From NCBI RefSeq assembly GCF_004364345.1, contig NZ_SOCA01000001.1, forward strand, positions 186,001 to 250,000: a stretch of DNA of 64,000 bases. The letters run 5' to 3'. Shown here one piece after another: positions 27,818 to 38,004 of the stretch. Position 1 is the first letter of the stretch, and the number at the start of each line of letters is the position of its first letter. This DNA comes from Prosthecobacter fusiformis (GTDB taxonomy: Bacteria > Verrucomicrobiota > Verrucomicrobiia > Verrucomicrobiales > Verrucomicrobiaceae). Under the pieces are notes generated by a model. The model saw only the letters and a list, made by a program, of their open reading frames with translations, had not been told where the DNA came from and made no database searches. The translations under genes were made by a program, and so were the position numbers.

Positions 27818-30800
27818 TTGATCCGTTACCCTGCTGACCTCCCCATCACCGCACGCCGTGAGGACATCCTCGCCGCCATCCGTTCCAGCCAAGTCGTCAT
27901 CCTCGCCGGTGAAACCGGATCCGGCAAAACCACCCAGCTCCCTAAAATGTGCCTGGAGGTCCTGTTGGAAAGTAGCCGCCTCCGCCAGGAAATGGGCCTC
28001 ATCGGGTGTACCCAACCCCGCCGCGTCGCTGCCATGAGCGTCTCCAAACGCGTCGCCGAAGAGCTCGACGTCCAGTGGGGTCGCGAAGTCGGCTGCAAGA
28101 TGCGTTTCGCCGATGACACCACCCGCGAGACGCGGATCAAGTTCATGACCGACGGCATCCTGCTGGCGGAGATCCAGAGCGATCCCCTCCTGCGAGCCTA
28201 TTCCATCATCATCCTGGACGAAGCCCATGAGCGATCCTTAAATATCGACTTTTTGTTAGGCTATCTGAAGACACTTCTGGAAAAACGCCCAGATCTAAAG
28301 CTCGTCGTCACCTCTGCCACCATTGATACGGAGGCCTTTAGCGCCCACTTCGGCAGTGCCCCCATCATTGAGGTTTCTGGCCGCCTTTACCCCGTGGACA
28401 TCCGGTACAAGCCCGTGGGCGAGAATGATGACGACCCCAGCCACCTGGATGCCGCCATCGCCGCTGTGGAGGAGGTGCTGCTTGAAACCGACACCGGAGA
28501 TGTCCTCGTCTTCATGCCCACGGAGCGCGATATCCGCGATACCCGTGATGCCCTAGACGGCAGGCTTGGCAAAGGCATTGAGGTCCTGGCCCTCTTCGGC
28601 CGCATGGCCTCCCATGAGCAGCAACGTGTCTTTTCCCCAGGTTCAAAACGTCGTGTCATCATCGCCACTAACGTGGCCGAGACCTCCATCACTCTCCCCC
28701 GCATCCGCTACGTCGTGGATACCGGTTTGGCGCGCATGAGCCGCTATAATCCACGCACCCGTACCAAGCGGCTGCCGGTGGAGGCCATCAGCCAGAGCAG
28801 CGCCAACCAGCGTGCGGGCCGTGCCGGACGTGTCCAGGACGGCATCTGCATCCGCCTTTATGAGGAGGAGGATTTCAACAAACGCTCCCGCTTCACCCAG
28901 CCTGAGATCCAGCGATCCAATCTAGCCGAGGTCATTCTCCGAATGAAAGCCTTCCGGTTAGGCGAGATCGAAACCTTCCCCTTCATCAATCCGCCCGTCA
29001 GCGCCTCCATCCGTGCCGGTTATGACCTCCTGCATGAACTCGGTGCTTTAGGTGAAACCCATGAGATGACCGCCACTGGCCGCGAGCTGGCCAACCTGCC
29101 CCTGGACCCCACCCTGGGCCGCATGCTCCTCCAGGCGCGTGAAGAAGGCTGCCTGGAAGATATGCTCATCATCGCCGCCGGCCTCAGCATCCCCGATCCG
29201 CGCGAGCGCCCCGAAGAGAAGCGCGAGCAATGCCAGGCCGCCCATAAGACCTTCGCTTCCCCCGAGTCTGATTTCCTCAGCCTGCTCAAGATTTGGAACC
29301 ATTCCCCGGACCCCGAAAACTCAGGCAAGAATGCGCTGCGCAAATACTGCAAATCTTACTTCCTGAGCTTCACCCGCATGACCGAGTGGCGGGATGTCTG
29401 GCATCAGTTGCGGGATACCTTCAAGGACGACCGTAAAAAAGCCTCGTCCTCTCCACCTCAGCCTGTCAAAGCGCCCTCTAATGCAGTCTCTCCCTGGGAA
29501 AAAGCGGCCGAGAAAACAGCACGGCAGGATGAAGCCAGCAGCAGTGATCACGCCATCCACCGTTGTATCCTGGCAGGGCATCTCGGCCACATCGCCACAC
29601 GTCTGGAGCGCAATCAGTATAAAGCAGCAGGCAATCGCGAGGTCATGGTCTTCCCTGGCTCCAACCTCTATGAACGCCGTGAAAAGCAAGGCAAACAGGG
29701 TCAGGAAAAGACGCGCCAACCGCTCTGGATCGTTGCTGGCGAAATCGTCCAGACATCCCAGCTCTTCGCCCGCTCCATCGCCCGCATTGATCCTCAATGG
29801 GCAGCCGAGCTCGGCGCGCATCTTGTCGAACGCCGCTACAGCGAACCACACTGGAGCGCCAAAGCCGGCCGCGTTTTGGTGACCGAACGCCTCCTGCTTC
29901 ATGGTCTGGAGGTCAAACGCCAGCCCATCGACTTTGGCAAAATTGATCCCGTCGCCGCCACCCAACTCTTCATTCGCGGAGCACTCCTGGAAGGCACCAC
30001 CCATCTTCCCCACCGCTTCTTTCAGCATAACCAAAAGTTACGCGACCGACTTGAGGCCACGCTCACCCGCGTGCGCAGCAGCCGCGTCTATGCCATCGAA
30101 GAGCATCTCTTTGAATTCTACCGTGCCCGCCTTGAAGCCATCTCTTCCGTTCATGACTTGAACAAACTGGTCAATGCCCGCGTGCGGGATGAACCCGGTT
30201 TTCTCTGCGCCCGCGAGGAAGATCTCACGGGAGGTGACGACCTTTCCCACGACCTGGAAATGTTCCCCGATGCCGCATCCATGGGCAATTCGGTCCTTCC
30301 CATCACCTATGCTTACAAACCAGGCCAGGAAGACGACGGCGTCACCGTCCAGGTCCCTCAGCCCATGGCTGAACACCTGACCAGCGGCCAGGTATTGTGG
30401 ATGGTCCCAGGACTGCGAGAGGAACAGATCACCACCCTCCTCCGCGCCCTGCCCAAGACCGTCCGCCGCGACTTCATGCCGCTCGAAGTCAAGGCCCGCG
30501 AGATCGCCAAAGACTTCGATCCTGGCCGTGGTGATTTCCATGAAGCGCTGGCCGAATTTCTTCGCCAGCGTTATCGCCTGCAAGTCAAAGCCACCGACTG
30601 GGATGCACAAACGCTGCCCGCTTACCTGCAGCCGCGAGTTGAGGTGATGGGCCAGGGAAACAAAGCTGTGATGACCAGCCGCGATGTGGACAGCATCCGC
30701 GAAACCATGCGCAAACAGGAGCAATCGCGTCCCTCCGATGCCTGGGATAAAACCGCCAAACGCTTCGAAGACTACGCCCTGTCCAGCTGGTCCTTTGGCG

Positions 30801-31618
30801 ATATTCCTGAAACCGTCCTGGTCGAGACCATCCATGGCGTCCCCGTCCTCGGTCACCCAGGGCTCGTCTTGCGCGATGGCGAAGTGGACCTGCGCCTCTT
30901 CAAGCAGCCCGAAGAAGCCCGAAAACAAACCCCCGCCGCCGTCCGCAAGCTCGCCGAAAACCTGCTCGGTAAAGACATCGCCTGGCTGCACAAAGAGCTG
31001 CGCATTCTGGACGTCAAGGCCGCCCCTCAGAAGACCCTTAACTTCCAAAGCGGGCTCGCCGCCCTCGGATCAACTCCCGCAGCCAACGCCCCTGCTGGCA
31101 ACAAAGCCGACGCCGCTTGTGATCACATCCTGGCCCATGCCCTGCGCCTTGAACCCCTGCTTCCTCTGACACAGAAACGCTTCATTGAAATGTGCGAGCG
31201 CACCCGCCGTGACCTCCCCGCATTAACCCACCGCGTACGCGACCTGCTCAAGCAGACCGAAGAGCTTCGGCAAAAGATCCTCGCCTTTCCCAAACGCTAC
31301 TCCGGCCTGGAGCAGGACCTGGCACGGCTGCTGCCGCCTAACCTATTATCCGTCACTCCCCATGCCCAGCTTCAGCATCTCCCCCGCTACCTGAAAACCA
31401 TCCTCCTCCGCGCCGAACGCGCCGCCAACAATCCCGCCAAGGATCTGGAAAAGGCCGCCTGCATCAACGACTTCAACGGCTGGGAACAGGAAGTCAGTGC
31501 CGCCAACCGTGAAACCTTCCGCTGGCTCTTCGAGGAGTATCGCGTCTCCATCTTCGCCCAAGAACTCGGCACCGCCCAACCCGTGAGTGTGAAACGCCTG
31601 GAGGCGCTACTGGGTTAG
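27818..31618 (+). CDS. hrpA: ATP-dependent RNA helicase HrpA
   Basis: A 1266-residue DEAH-box helicase, close to the usual length (about 1300). Walker A is AGETGSGKTTQLPK, the DEAH box ILDEAHERS lies near residue 135, motif III is VTSATID, and motif VI is NQRAGRAGR near 330. The C-terminal half has the long HrpA-specific extension (LYERREKQG region, then VRRDFMPLEVKAREIA). I accept the TTG at 27818 because the next ATG lies behind Walker A. HrpA unwinds RNA and rescues stalled ribosomes. It converges with the DUF1501 gene across a REP-like pair. Confidence 0.93.
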   Translation: MIRYPADLPITARREDILAAIRSSQVVILAGETGSGKTTQLPKMCLEVLLESSRLRQEMGLIGCTQPRRVAAMSVSKRVAEELDVQWGREVGCKMRFADDTTRETRIKFMTDGILLAEIQSDPLLRAYSIIILDEAHERSLNIDFLLGYLKTLLEKRPDLKLVVTSATIDTEAFSAHFGSAPIIEVSGRLYPVDIRYKPVGENDDDPSHLDAAIAAVEEVLLETDTGDVLVFMPTERDIRDTRDALDGRLGKGIEVLALFGRMASHEQQRVFSPGSKRRVIIATNVAETSITLPRIRYVVDTGLARMSRYNPRTRTKRLPVEAISQSSANQRAGRAGRVQDGICIRLYEEEDFNKRSRFTQPEIQRSNLAEVILRMKAFRLGEIETFPFINPPVSASIRAGYDLLHELGALGETHEMTATGRELANLPLDPTLGRMLLQAREEGCLEDMLIIAAGLSIPDPRERPEEKREQCQAAHKTFASPESDFLSLLKIWNHSPDPENSGKNALRKYCKSYFLSFTRMTEWRDVWHQLRDTFKDDRKKASSSPPQPVKAPSNAVSPWEKAAEKTARQDEASSSDHAIHRCILAGHLGHIATRLERNQYKAAGNREVMVFPGSNLYERREKQGKQGQEKTRQPLWIVAGEIVQTSQLFARSIARIDPQWAAELGAHLVERRYSEPHWSAKAGRVLVTERLLLHGLEVKRQPIDFGKIDPVAATQLFIRGALLEGTTHLPHRFFQHNQKLRDRLEATLTRVRSSRVYAIEEHLFEFYRARLEAISSVHDLNKLVNARVRDEPGFLCAREEDLTGGDDLSHDLEMFPDAASMGNSVLPITYAYKPGQEDDGVTVQVPQPMAEHLTSGQVLWMVPGLREEQITTLLRALPKTVRRDFMPLEVKAREIAKDFDPGRGDFHEALAEFLRQRYRLQVKATDWDAQTLPAYLQPRVEVMGQGNKAVMTSRDVDSIRETMRKQEQSRPSDAWDKTAKRFEDYALSSWSFGDIPETVLVETIHGVPVLGHPGLVLRDGEVDLRLFKQPEEARKQTPAAVRKLAENLLGKDIAWLHKELRILDVKAAPQKTLNFQSGLAALGSTPAANAPAGNKADAACDHILAHALRLEPLLPLTQKRFIEMCERTRRDLPALTHRVRDLLKQTEELRQKILAFPKRYSGLEQDLARLLPPNLLSVTPHAQLQHLPRYLKTILLRAERAANNPAKDLEKAACINDFNGWEQEVSAANRETFRWLFEEYRVSIFAQELGTAQPVSVKRLEALLG

Positions 31619-31628
31619 GTACAGTACT

Positions 31629-31647
31629 CATCACTCTCCGAGTGATG
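31629..31647. repeat. REP-like hairpin, copy 2
   Basis: CATCACTC-TCC-GAGTGATG: the same core as copy 1 but in the opposite orientation (loop TCC). It is preceded by ACAGTACT, the reverse of the TACTGT flank of copy 1. It lies 11 bp past the hrpA stop. Confidence 0.8.
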
Positions 31648-31740
31648 CGGCGAAGGAGATCGCAGCCTAACAAACCTTCACCTCACTTTAGACATCTTCT
31701 CTATCCTTCAAAGATGTCATGAGCCTCAACCTCCCATAAC

Positions 31741-31761
31741 TCATCACTCGGAGAGTGATGA
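31741..31761. repeat. REP-like hairpin, copy 3
   Basis: TCATCACTC-GGA-GAGTGATGA with 9-bp arms, followed by CTACTAT in place of the TACTGT flank. It forms an inverted pair with copy 2, about 95 bp apart, and ends 4 bp before the DUF1501 stop codon, between two converging genes. Confidence 0.8.
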
Positions 31762-31764
31762 CTA

Positions 31765-33228
31765 CTATGCCAGCAGTTCACTCACCACGCGTGCCGATGG
31801 ATTTTCCACCAATACCTGTTCGGTGCCATTGCGCTTGTACGTGAGCTTCTTGGGATCTAGGCCGAAGAGGTGCAGCAGGGTGGCATGGTAGTCGTAATGG
31901 TTCACCACCTTGTCCACGGCATGATGGCCAAACTCATCCGTGGCACCATGCGCATAACCAGCTTTGAAACCTCCCCCGGCCACCCACATGCTGAAGCCAT
32001 AAGTATTGTGGTCGCGTCCCACCGTTACACGGTCCTTGGCACCGGCACGGTTCTGGATTACCGGCAGCCGTCCCATCTCACCGCCCCAATGTACCACGGT
32101 GGAGTCTAACAAACCACGTTGTTTCAAATCCAGCACCAGGGCTGCCGCAGGTTGGTCCACCTGAGCACAGGCCTTGGGCAATGAAGTGAGGATATTGCTG
32201 TGGTGATCCCAGGTCTGGTTACCGGTAAAGATGGAGACGAAACGCACCCCGCGTTCCACCATGCGGCGGGCGATGAGGCAGCGCTTGCCAAACTCTTCCG
32301 TAGCCGGTTTGTCCAGACCATAAAGCTTCTTCGTCGCCTCGCTTTCCTGGGAGATGTCGAGTGCTTCCTTGGCGGCAGTCTGCATGCGGGCGGCGAGTTC
32401 AAAACTCTGAATGCGTGCCTCCAGGTCGCTCTCGCCCGGACGGGCATCCGCGTGCTCGCGATTGAGACCTTGCACAAACTTCAGGTAACGCGACTGCGCT
32501 TCGCCCTTGAGGGAAAGCGGCGGGTCGAGATTGAGGATGCGAGGTTCTTTCGACCTCACGACGGTGCCCTGATAGACTGAGGGCAACCAGCCATTGCTGA
32601 AATTGTCCACCCCCAGGACCGGCAGGCCGCGCGGATCCGTCAGGGCCACATAGGCGGGCAGATCCTGGTTGTCACTGCCCAGGCCATATGTGATCCAGCT
32701 TCCTAACGTGGGCCTTCCACCGACGATCTGTCCATTAAGGAGGGCATAGATGGACTGGCCGTGATTGTTGACGCCCGTATGCATGGAGCGGATGAGGGTC
32801 ATCTCATCCGCGATGCTGCCCATGTACGGAATGAGGTCGCTCATCTCGATGCCGCTCTCGCCACGTGGTTTGAATTTCCACTGCGGCCCCATCACCTCAC
32901 GGCTGGCACCAGCAGCATCGTCATACTTGATTTCACCTGGGAAGTCCTTGCCATCCAGCTTGGCGAGTTCTGGCTTCGGCTCAAACATGTCAATGTGGCT
33001 TGGCCCGCCCTGCATGAACATGGAGATCATCGCCTTGGCCTGGCCAAAACCATGCGCCGGTTTCGGAGTCAGGTCAAAATGCTGCGGCGCACCCCCTGCT
33101 AAGGCAGGATTGGCCAATAGCCCCTGCTGCTGCAAAAGCGAAGCCAGTGCAATGCCACCAATGCCATAAGCCGTGCGGCCCAGCATGGCACGCCGACTGA
33201 GGGGGGATGAAGGAAGCATATCACACAT
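31765..33228 (-). CDS. DUF1501 secreted protein (sulfatase-like fold)
   Basis: A 487-residue protein. The N-terminus SRRAMLGRTAYGIGGIALASLL is a Tat-type signal. Downstream motifs of the DUF1501 family are AMISMFMQGGPSHIDMFEPKP, HTGVNNHGQSIYALL, RGVRFVSIFTG and WGGEMGRLP. The family is related to alkaline phosphatase/sulfatase folds and is always found behind PSD1-type cytochrome genes in Planctomycetes and Verrucomicrobia, as here (35-bp gap). A role in processing sulfated or complex polysaccharides is proposed for such pairs but not shown. Its substrate is not known. Confidence 0.93.
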   Translation of the reverse strand: MCDMLPSSPLSRRAMLGRTAYGIGGIALASLLQQQGLLANPALAGGAPQHFDLTPKPAHGFGQAKAMISMFMQGGPSHIDMFEPKPELAKLDGKDFPGEIKYDDAAGASREVMGPQWKFKPRGESGIEMSDLIPYMGSIADEMTLIRSMHTGVNNHGQSIYALLNGQIVGGRPTLGSWITYGLGSDNQDLPAYVALTDPRGLPVLGVDNFSNGWLPSVYQGTVVRSKEPRILNLDPPLSLKGEAQSRYLKFVQGLNREHADARPGESDLEARIQSFELAARMQTAAKEALDISQESEATKKLYGLDKPATEEFGKRCLIARRMVERGVRFVSIFTGNQTWDHHSNILTSLPKACAQVDQPAAALVLDLKQRGLLDSTVVHWGGEMGRLPVIQNRAGAKDRVTVGRDHNTYGFSMWVAGGGFKAGYAHGATDEFGHHAVDKVVNHYDYHATLLHLFGLDPKKLTYKRNGTEQVLVENPSARVVSELLA

Positions 33229-33263
33229 GTTGTTATTCTATCGCGGTTCAGCGTTGCAGAAAC

Positions 33264-35927
33264 TCAGTCCACATACAGAAACTCGTTGGAGCTCATGAGG
33301 CCGTGGCAGAGGGCGGTGAGGCCTAGGAGGGATGGGCTGGCGTCTTTTTTCTCTGCGGGGCCGGTGACGTGTTCGAGCTTGGTGGGGTGGGCTTTGTAAT
33401 GGGCGGTCTGGGCTTGGACGAAGTCCATGGCGGTCTGGAGATCGGCCATGCTGGGGCTATGGCTAAAGCTGAGCTGCCAGGCACGTTCGATCTGTTTTTC
33501 CAGGTCGGGACCGGCTTCCTGCTGCACGCGCATAGCGAAGTCCTGGGCATGCTCACGCATGTAGCCGTTGTTCATCAGCAACAGGCTTTGAGGGCTGACG
33601 GTGGTGACGGGGCGGCTGGCGCAGTTGGCATCCGTCATCGCGGGGGCGTCAAAGGTGGCGAACATTTCCAGCGGGGTGCTGCGGCGGGCCTGGACGTAGA
33701 TGCTGCGGCGGTATTCCTCGCCCATGAGGGAGGTGTATTTGCCGGTCTGGCGTCCGGCGGTGTCACGCGTGTCTATACCGATGATGATCTGGCCTTCCTC
33801 ACTGAAGGTGACGGGTATAGGCGCACCGCCCAGCTTGGGATTCAACTTACTTGAAACGGCGAGCAGTGAATCTCGCAGCGTCTCGGCTTCCAGGCGCAGC
33901 ACATTCATACGGCTGAGCAAACGGTTGTCCGGATCAATCAGGTCACGCTGGGCATCCCGGCGTGAGGACTGGCGGAAGGTGCTGCTGGTGAGGATGAGGC
34001 GGTGCAGTCGCTTGAGACTCCAGCCGCTGCTCATGAACTCGCTGGCCAGCCAGTCGAGCAGTTCGGGGTGGCTGGGTTTTTCGCCGAGCTGGCCGAAGTC
34101 ATCCGGTGTGTTGACGAGGCCTTTGCCGAAGTGGCGTTTCCACACTTGGTTGACGATGACGCGGGCTAACAAAGGATGCTGACCATCCGTGAGTGAATTG
34201 GCAAAGGCGAGGCGGCGACCTGTGGTAGGAACGTCCAGATTCTTTTCCGGGATCTCGACCTTACGACGGCCTGCAAGAACGGTGAGATCCCCGGGATTCA
34301 CCTTTTCCTTGGGCTGTTCGATATCGCCACGGTTGAAGACGAAGGTGGCAGGAATCACCTCCGGCTTGAGAGGGGGTTCGTCAAAGGCGTGGATGAATTG
34401 CTCAGCAGGTTTGGTAGCCCTAACGGAGGCGGCATCAGCCGCCATCTTCTTCAGGGTGTCGGCGTGCTTTGTCTTATAAGTCGTGTCATAGAGGTAGAGT
34501 GAGCCAGCACTGAGCTTGAGCACACGCGGGTAGTTTTTCAGCAGCGCCACTTGGTCCGGTGTGCGGGCTTTGACGTCAGTTCGGTAAGCTTTGCGTAAGC
34601 TTTCACGGTCCTTTTCTGCCGCTTTGGCCAGTTCTTTGTCTAGCACTTCACTGATGAAGACTTCTGTTTGAGCCAGGCGGGCTGCGTCCACTTTTTTGGC
34701 CTCCGCCTCCACCTTGGCGGCGGCGGTGCGTTCTGCATCGGTTTGCAAAGAGACCAGACGGGCATTCGGCACCTTCCACTTCGGTGCATTGAACCCTGGC
34801 TCAAAGACGGCACGCAGGCGATAGTAGTCCGCCTGGGTGATGGGGTCATAACGATGGTCATGGCACTGGGCGCAGCCGATGGTCATGCCATAGAAAGCGG
34901 TGCTGACGATCTTGAGAGTATCCGCGATGGTGGCGTTCTGGGCCACCTTGTCATTCATCGCGCCCGTGCCATCGGCGGCCATGCGCAGGAAACCGGTCGC
35001 GGTGATTTTTTCGATGGCGTCGGCACTCAGGTTTTTATGGGGCTGAGGCACCATTTCATCACCGGCGAGCTGCTCGCGCACAAACTGGTCGAAGGGTTTG
35101 TCCTTATTAAGTGACTGGATGACGTAATCCCGGTATTTATAGGCCCATTTGCGCTCCAGATCCTTGTCGGTATAACCATCACTGTCGGCGTATCCGGCGA
35201 TGTCCAGCCAGTGACGACCCCAGCGTTCCCCATAAGCGGGGCTGGACAGCAGCCTTTCAATGGCGGCTTCGTAGGCCTGGCGGTATTCCACTGGCCCCTG
35301 GCTGGCGGCAGCCGCAAAAGCCGCTGCATCCTCCGGCGTTGGAGGAAGACCGGTGAGATCAAAGGTGAGGCGGCGCAGCAGGGTAATGGGACCCGCCTCC
35401 GGTGAAAACGAAAGTTTGTTAGACTCAAGTTTTGCAGAGACAAAGGAATCAATGGCATTGGTGATGCGGGCGGTCTCCCTGGCTGCGGGTAGGGCCGGTT
35501 TTTTGATGGGCTGGAAGGCCCACCATGCGCGTTCTTCATCGGTAAAGGCATGCTCAGGCCCCAGCTTCTCCGGCTCTGGCCGTGCGGTTTTGGCGCCTTG
35601 GGCTATCCACTGCTCAATGAGGGTAATCTCCTTGTCTTTGAGCTTCGCCTTACCTTTTGGCATCTCGCCTTCCCGGACCATTTTCAAAAGGTGACTTTCC
35701 GCTGCTTTTCCTGGAACGATGGCTGGGCCTTCATCCCCACCTTTGAGGATGAAACGGGCCAAGCGTACATCCAGCCCGCCTTTTGTCTCCCCTTCTTCCC
35801 CATGGCAATGAAAACACTGGGCCTTCAGGATGGGACGGATGTGTTTCTCAAAGGTCACAGGCTCAGCCGCGCCATGGGCCAGAGGAGCCAGGGCGGTCAG
35901 AAGAAGGACAGAGCGGAGAGTGTGCAT
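33264..35927 (-). CDS. PSD1 (DUF1549/DUF1553) c-type cytochrome-domain protein
   Basis: An 887-residue protein from the ATG at 35925-35927, which gives a signal peptide (LRSVLLLTALAPLAHGAA). A planctomycete-type cytochrome c domain follows with CFHCH at residues 38-42 and a distal EMPKGKAKL segment with the axial Met region. The DUF1549 part contains LRRLTFDLTGLPPTPED and, near residue 350, a second CAQCHDHRYDPI. The DUF1553 part has VNQVWKRHFGKGLVNTPDDFG and LLDWLASEF. It is first in an operon with the DUF1501 gene. A role in electron transfer linked to polymer breakdown is inference. Confidence 0.93.
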   Translation of the reverse strand: MHTLRSVLLLTALAPLAHGAAEPVTFEKHIRPILKAQCFHCHGEEGETKGGLDVRLARFILKGGDEGPAIVPGKAAESHLLKMVREGEMPKGKAKLKDKEITLIEQWIAQGAKTARPEPEKLGPEHAFTDEERAWWAFQPIKKPALPAARETARITNAIDSFVSAKLESNKLSFSPEAGPITLLRRLTFDLTGLPPTPEDAAAFAAAASQGPVEYRQAYEAAIERLLSSPAYGERWGRHWLDIAGYADSDGYTDKDLERKWAYKYRDYVIQSLNKDKPFDQFVREQLAGDEMVPQPHKNLSADAIEKITATGFLRMAADGTGAMNDKVAQNATIADTLKIVSTAFYGMTIGCAQCHDHRYDPITQADYYRLRAVFEPGFNAPKWKVPNARLVSLQTDAERTAAAKVEAEAKKVDAARLAQTEVFISEVLDKELAKAAEKDRESLRKAYRTDVKARTPDQVALLKNYPRVLKLSAGSLYLYDTTYKTKHADTLKKMAADAASVRATKPAEQFIHAFDEPPLKPEVIPATFVFNRGDIEQPKEKVNPGDLTVLAGRRKVEIPEKNLDVPTTGRRLAFANSLTDGQHPLLARVIVNQVWKRHFGKGLVNTPDDFGQLGEKPSHPELLDWLASEFMSSGWSLKRLHRLILTSSTFRQSSRRDAQRDLIDPDNRLLSRMNVLRLEAETLRDSLLAVSSKLNPKLGGAPIPVTFSEEGQIIIGIDTRDTAGRQTGKYTSLMGEEYRRSIYVQARRSTPLEMFATFDAPAMTDANCASRPVTTVSPQSLLLMNNGYMREHAQDFAMRVQQEAGPDLEKQIERAWQLSFSHSPSMADLQTAMDFVQAQTAHYKAHPTKLEHVTGPAEKKDASPSLLGLTALCHGLMSSNEFLYVD

Positions 35928-36006
35928 GAAGGAAGGGCTGGGAAAATACGCCTTTCCCACCAGATTCTTTGCCTGCGCGGGCCCTTCGTCACAATTGAAT
36001 GCGTTT

Positions 36007-37983
36007 CTAACCTAAAAGTGCCATTAGCTTTTCCTTGATGGTATCCACCGTGAAGGGTTTTTGGATGAAGGAAGTGGGGCCGCCATCATTCATGAGGTCC
36101 GTGGCCTGGTGGGAGGAATAACCGCTCATGATGATGATGGGCAGATGGGGCATACGCTCCCGGACGATCTTATAAACCTCCCGTCCGTCCAGGTTGGGCA
36201 TGGTGAGGTCCAGCAGCACGACCTTGTAGTTAAAGGACTGGCGAAGGATCTTTTCCAGACCGCGCATGCCGTCTTCCGCTGTATCCACCTGGAATCCCAA
36301 ATGGCTGAGCACAGCCTGACCGGCCATGCGGATGGTGGCCTCATCATCGACAATGAGCGCATACCCGGTGCCCAGCCAGGAGGTGGAATGAAACTGCTCT
36401 GCCTCGGCCAATTTCTCCACTTCTGCACAGGCGGGCATGTAGATGCGGAAGGTGGTGCCCGCACCAGAGATGCTATTCACGGAAAGTCCGCCGCCGTGAC
36501 TGCGAACGATGCCGAGCACGGCAGCGAGGCCCAGACCACGACCGGTAAACTTGGTGGTGAAGAAGGGATCAAAAATGCGCGCCATGACCTCGGGAGGCAT
36601 GCCTTCCCCGGTGTCCTTAACCTCGATCATGAGGTAATCCCCTTCCAACAGGGTATTGCCAGCGCGGCACTGCTCCAGGTAGGCCTGGTCCACATGCATG
36701 TAGCGGGTCTTCAGCTTGATTTTACCAGGCAGGTCCTGGAGGGATTCGGAGGCATTGATGACCAGGTTCATGATCACCTGCTGGAGCTGGCTGCGGTCCC
36801 CTTTAACTTTGGGCATGTTGTCCCCGAGATCCAATGAGAGGGCCGTTTTTTTACTAATGGCGGTGGTCAGCAATTGAGCCGTATCCCGGGTGAGTTCATT
36901 GATGCAGATATCCTCCATGCTCACAGGTCCCTGCCCTGCGTAGGCCAGCATCTGGTTGCAAAGCTGGGCGGCACGCTCAGCCGCAGCCTGGATGTCCGTG
37001 AGGCTCCTGAGAACCGGCGACTCCTGTGGCACAAAGGACTTGGCCAGTGAGGCATTCATGGTCACCACGGTGAGGAGGTTATTAAAGTCATGGGCGATGC
37101 CAGCGGCCAGCACGCCCAGGCTTTCCAGACGCTGGGTCTCCTGCATTTTGGTCTCCAGGCGGCGGCGCTCTTCCTGCAATTTTTTGCTGTTGGTGCAATC
37201 CCGAAAAACCACGACACAACCGGTAATCCGGCCATCATCATCCCGGATGGGGGAGATGCTGTCATCCAGGGGCACTTCGTGGCCGTCCTTGGTTCTCAGC
37301 CGCTTGCTTTCCCCCATGTGGATGGTCACGCCGGCCTTCATCGCCTCCGCATAAAAAGCCGGGGTCTCATTGGTGCCATCCTCCCCATAAATGGCCAGCA
37401 CCTCCTCCAGCGGACGGCCGATGGCCTCATAGCAGGACCATCCCGTGACGGATTCCGCCAGCGGATTGATAAGGGTGATGATCCCTTTGTCGTCCGTGGC
37501 GATGACGCCATCTCCGATGCTGCGCAGGGTGGTGGCCAGCCAGCGCTCCACTTTCCTGAGCCGGGTTTCCGCACGGTGGCGGTACAGAGCCATCTCGATG
37601 GTGGCACGCAGTTCCCGCTCATCAAAGGGCTTCAGCACATAGCCAAAAGGCTCGGTCTGGCCAGCGCGACGCAGGGTCACTTCATCAGCATGGGCAGTGA
37701 TGAAGATGACCGGAATATTGGAGGCCTTGCGCAGATTTGCGGCCACATCCACGCCGTCGATGCCGTCGCGCAGATGAATGTCCATCACCACCAGGTCCAC
37801 GTTTTCACGGAGGATTCCTTCCAGTGCTTCGACGCCGTTATCGGCCATGCCCGCGACCTCATAGCCCATTTTGATGAGCCGCTCTTCCAGATCCATGGCG
37901 ACCAGACTTTCATCCTCGACAATAAACACCTTGAGGGAGGTGCGGGAACTGGCGGATGAATCTCCTTCTTGGATGGGCATCAT
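36007..37983 (-). CDS. Hybrid histidine kinase: REC-PAS-HisKA-HATPase-REC
   Basis: A 658-residue soluble protein. An N-terminal receiver (FIVEDESLVAMD, VVMDIHLRDG, Lys in VLKPFDERE) is followed by a PAS domain (150-270). Next come a HisKA motif GIAHDFNNLLTVV, an ATPase domain (NLVINASESL, KDTGEGMP, TGRGLGLAAVLG) and a C-terminal receiver (LIVDDEATIRMAG, VLLDLTMPNLDG, IQKPFT). With a receiver at each end it can take up phosphate from another kinase and pass it on. It lies 21 bp after the large PAS kinase gene and is probably co-expressed with it. Confidence 0.92.
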   Translation of the reverse strand: MMPIQEGDSSASSRTSLKVFIVEDESLVAMDLEERLIKMGYEVAGMADNGVEALEGILRENVDLVVMDIHLRDGIDGVDVAANLRKASNIPVIFITAHADEVTLRRAGQTEPFGYVLKPFDERELRATIEMALYRHRAETRLRKVERWLATTLRSIGDGVIATDDKGIITLINPLAESVTGWSCYEAIGRPLEEVLAIYGEDGTNETPAFYAEAMKAGVTIHMGESKRLRTKDGHEVPLDDSISPIRDDDGRITGCVVVFRDCTNSKKLQEERRRLETKMQETQRLESLGVLAAGIAHDFNNLLTVVTMNASLAKSFVPQESPVLRSLTDIQAAAERAAQLCNQMLAYAGQGPVSMEDICINELTRDTAQLLTTAISKKTALSLDLGDNMPKVKGDRSQLQQVIMNLVINASESLQDLPGKIKLKTRYMHVDQAYLEQCRAGNTLLEGDYLMIEVKDTGEGMPPEVMARIFDPFFTTKFTGRGLGLAAVLGIVRSHGGGLSVNSISGAGTTFRIYMPACAEVEKLAEAEQFHSTSWLGTGYALIVDDEATIRMAGQAVLSHLGFQVDTAEDGMRGLEKILRQSFNYKVVLLDLTMPNLDGREVYKIVRERMPHLPIIIMSGYSSHQATDLMNDGGPTSFIQKPFTVDTIKEKLMALLG

Positions 37984-38004
37984 GTTTTCTATTTTTTCAG
38001 GCCG

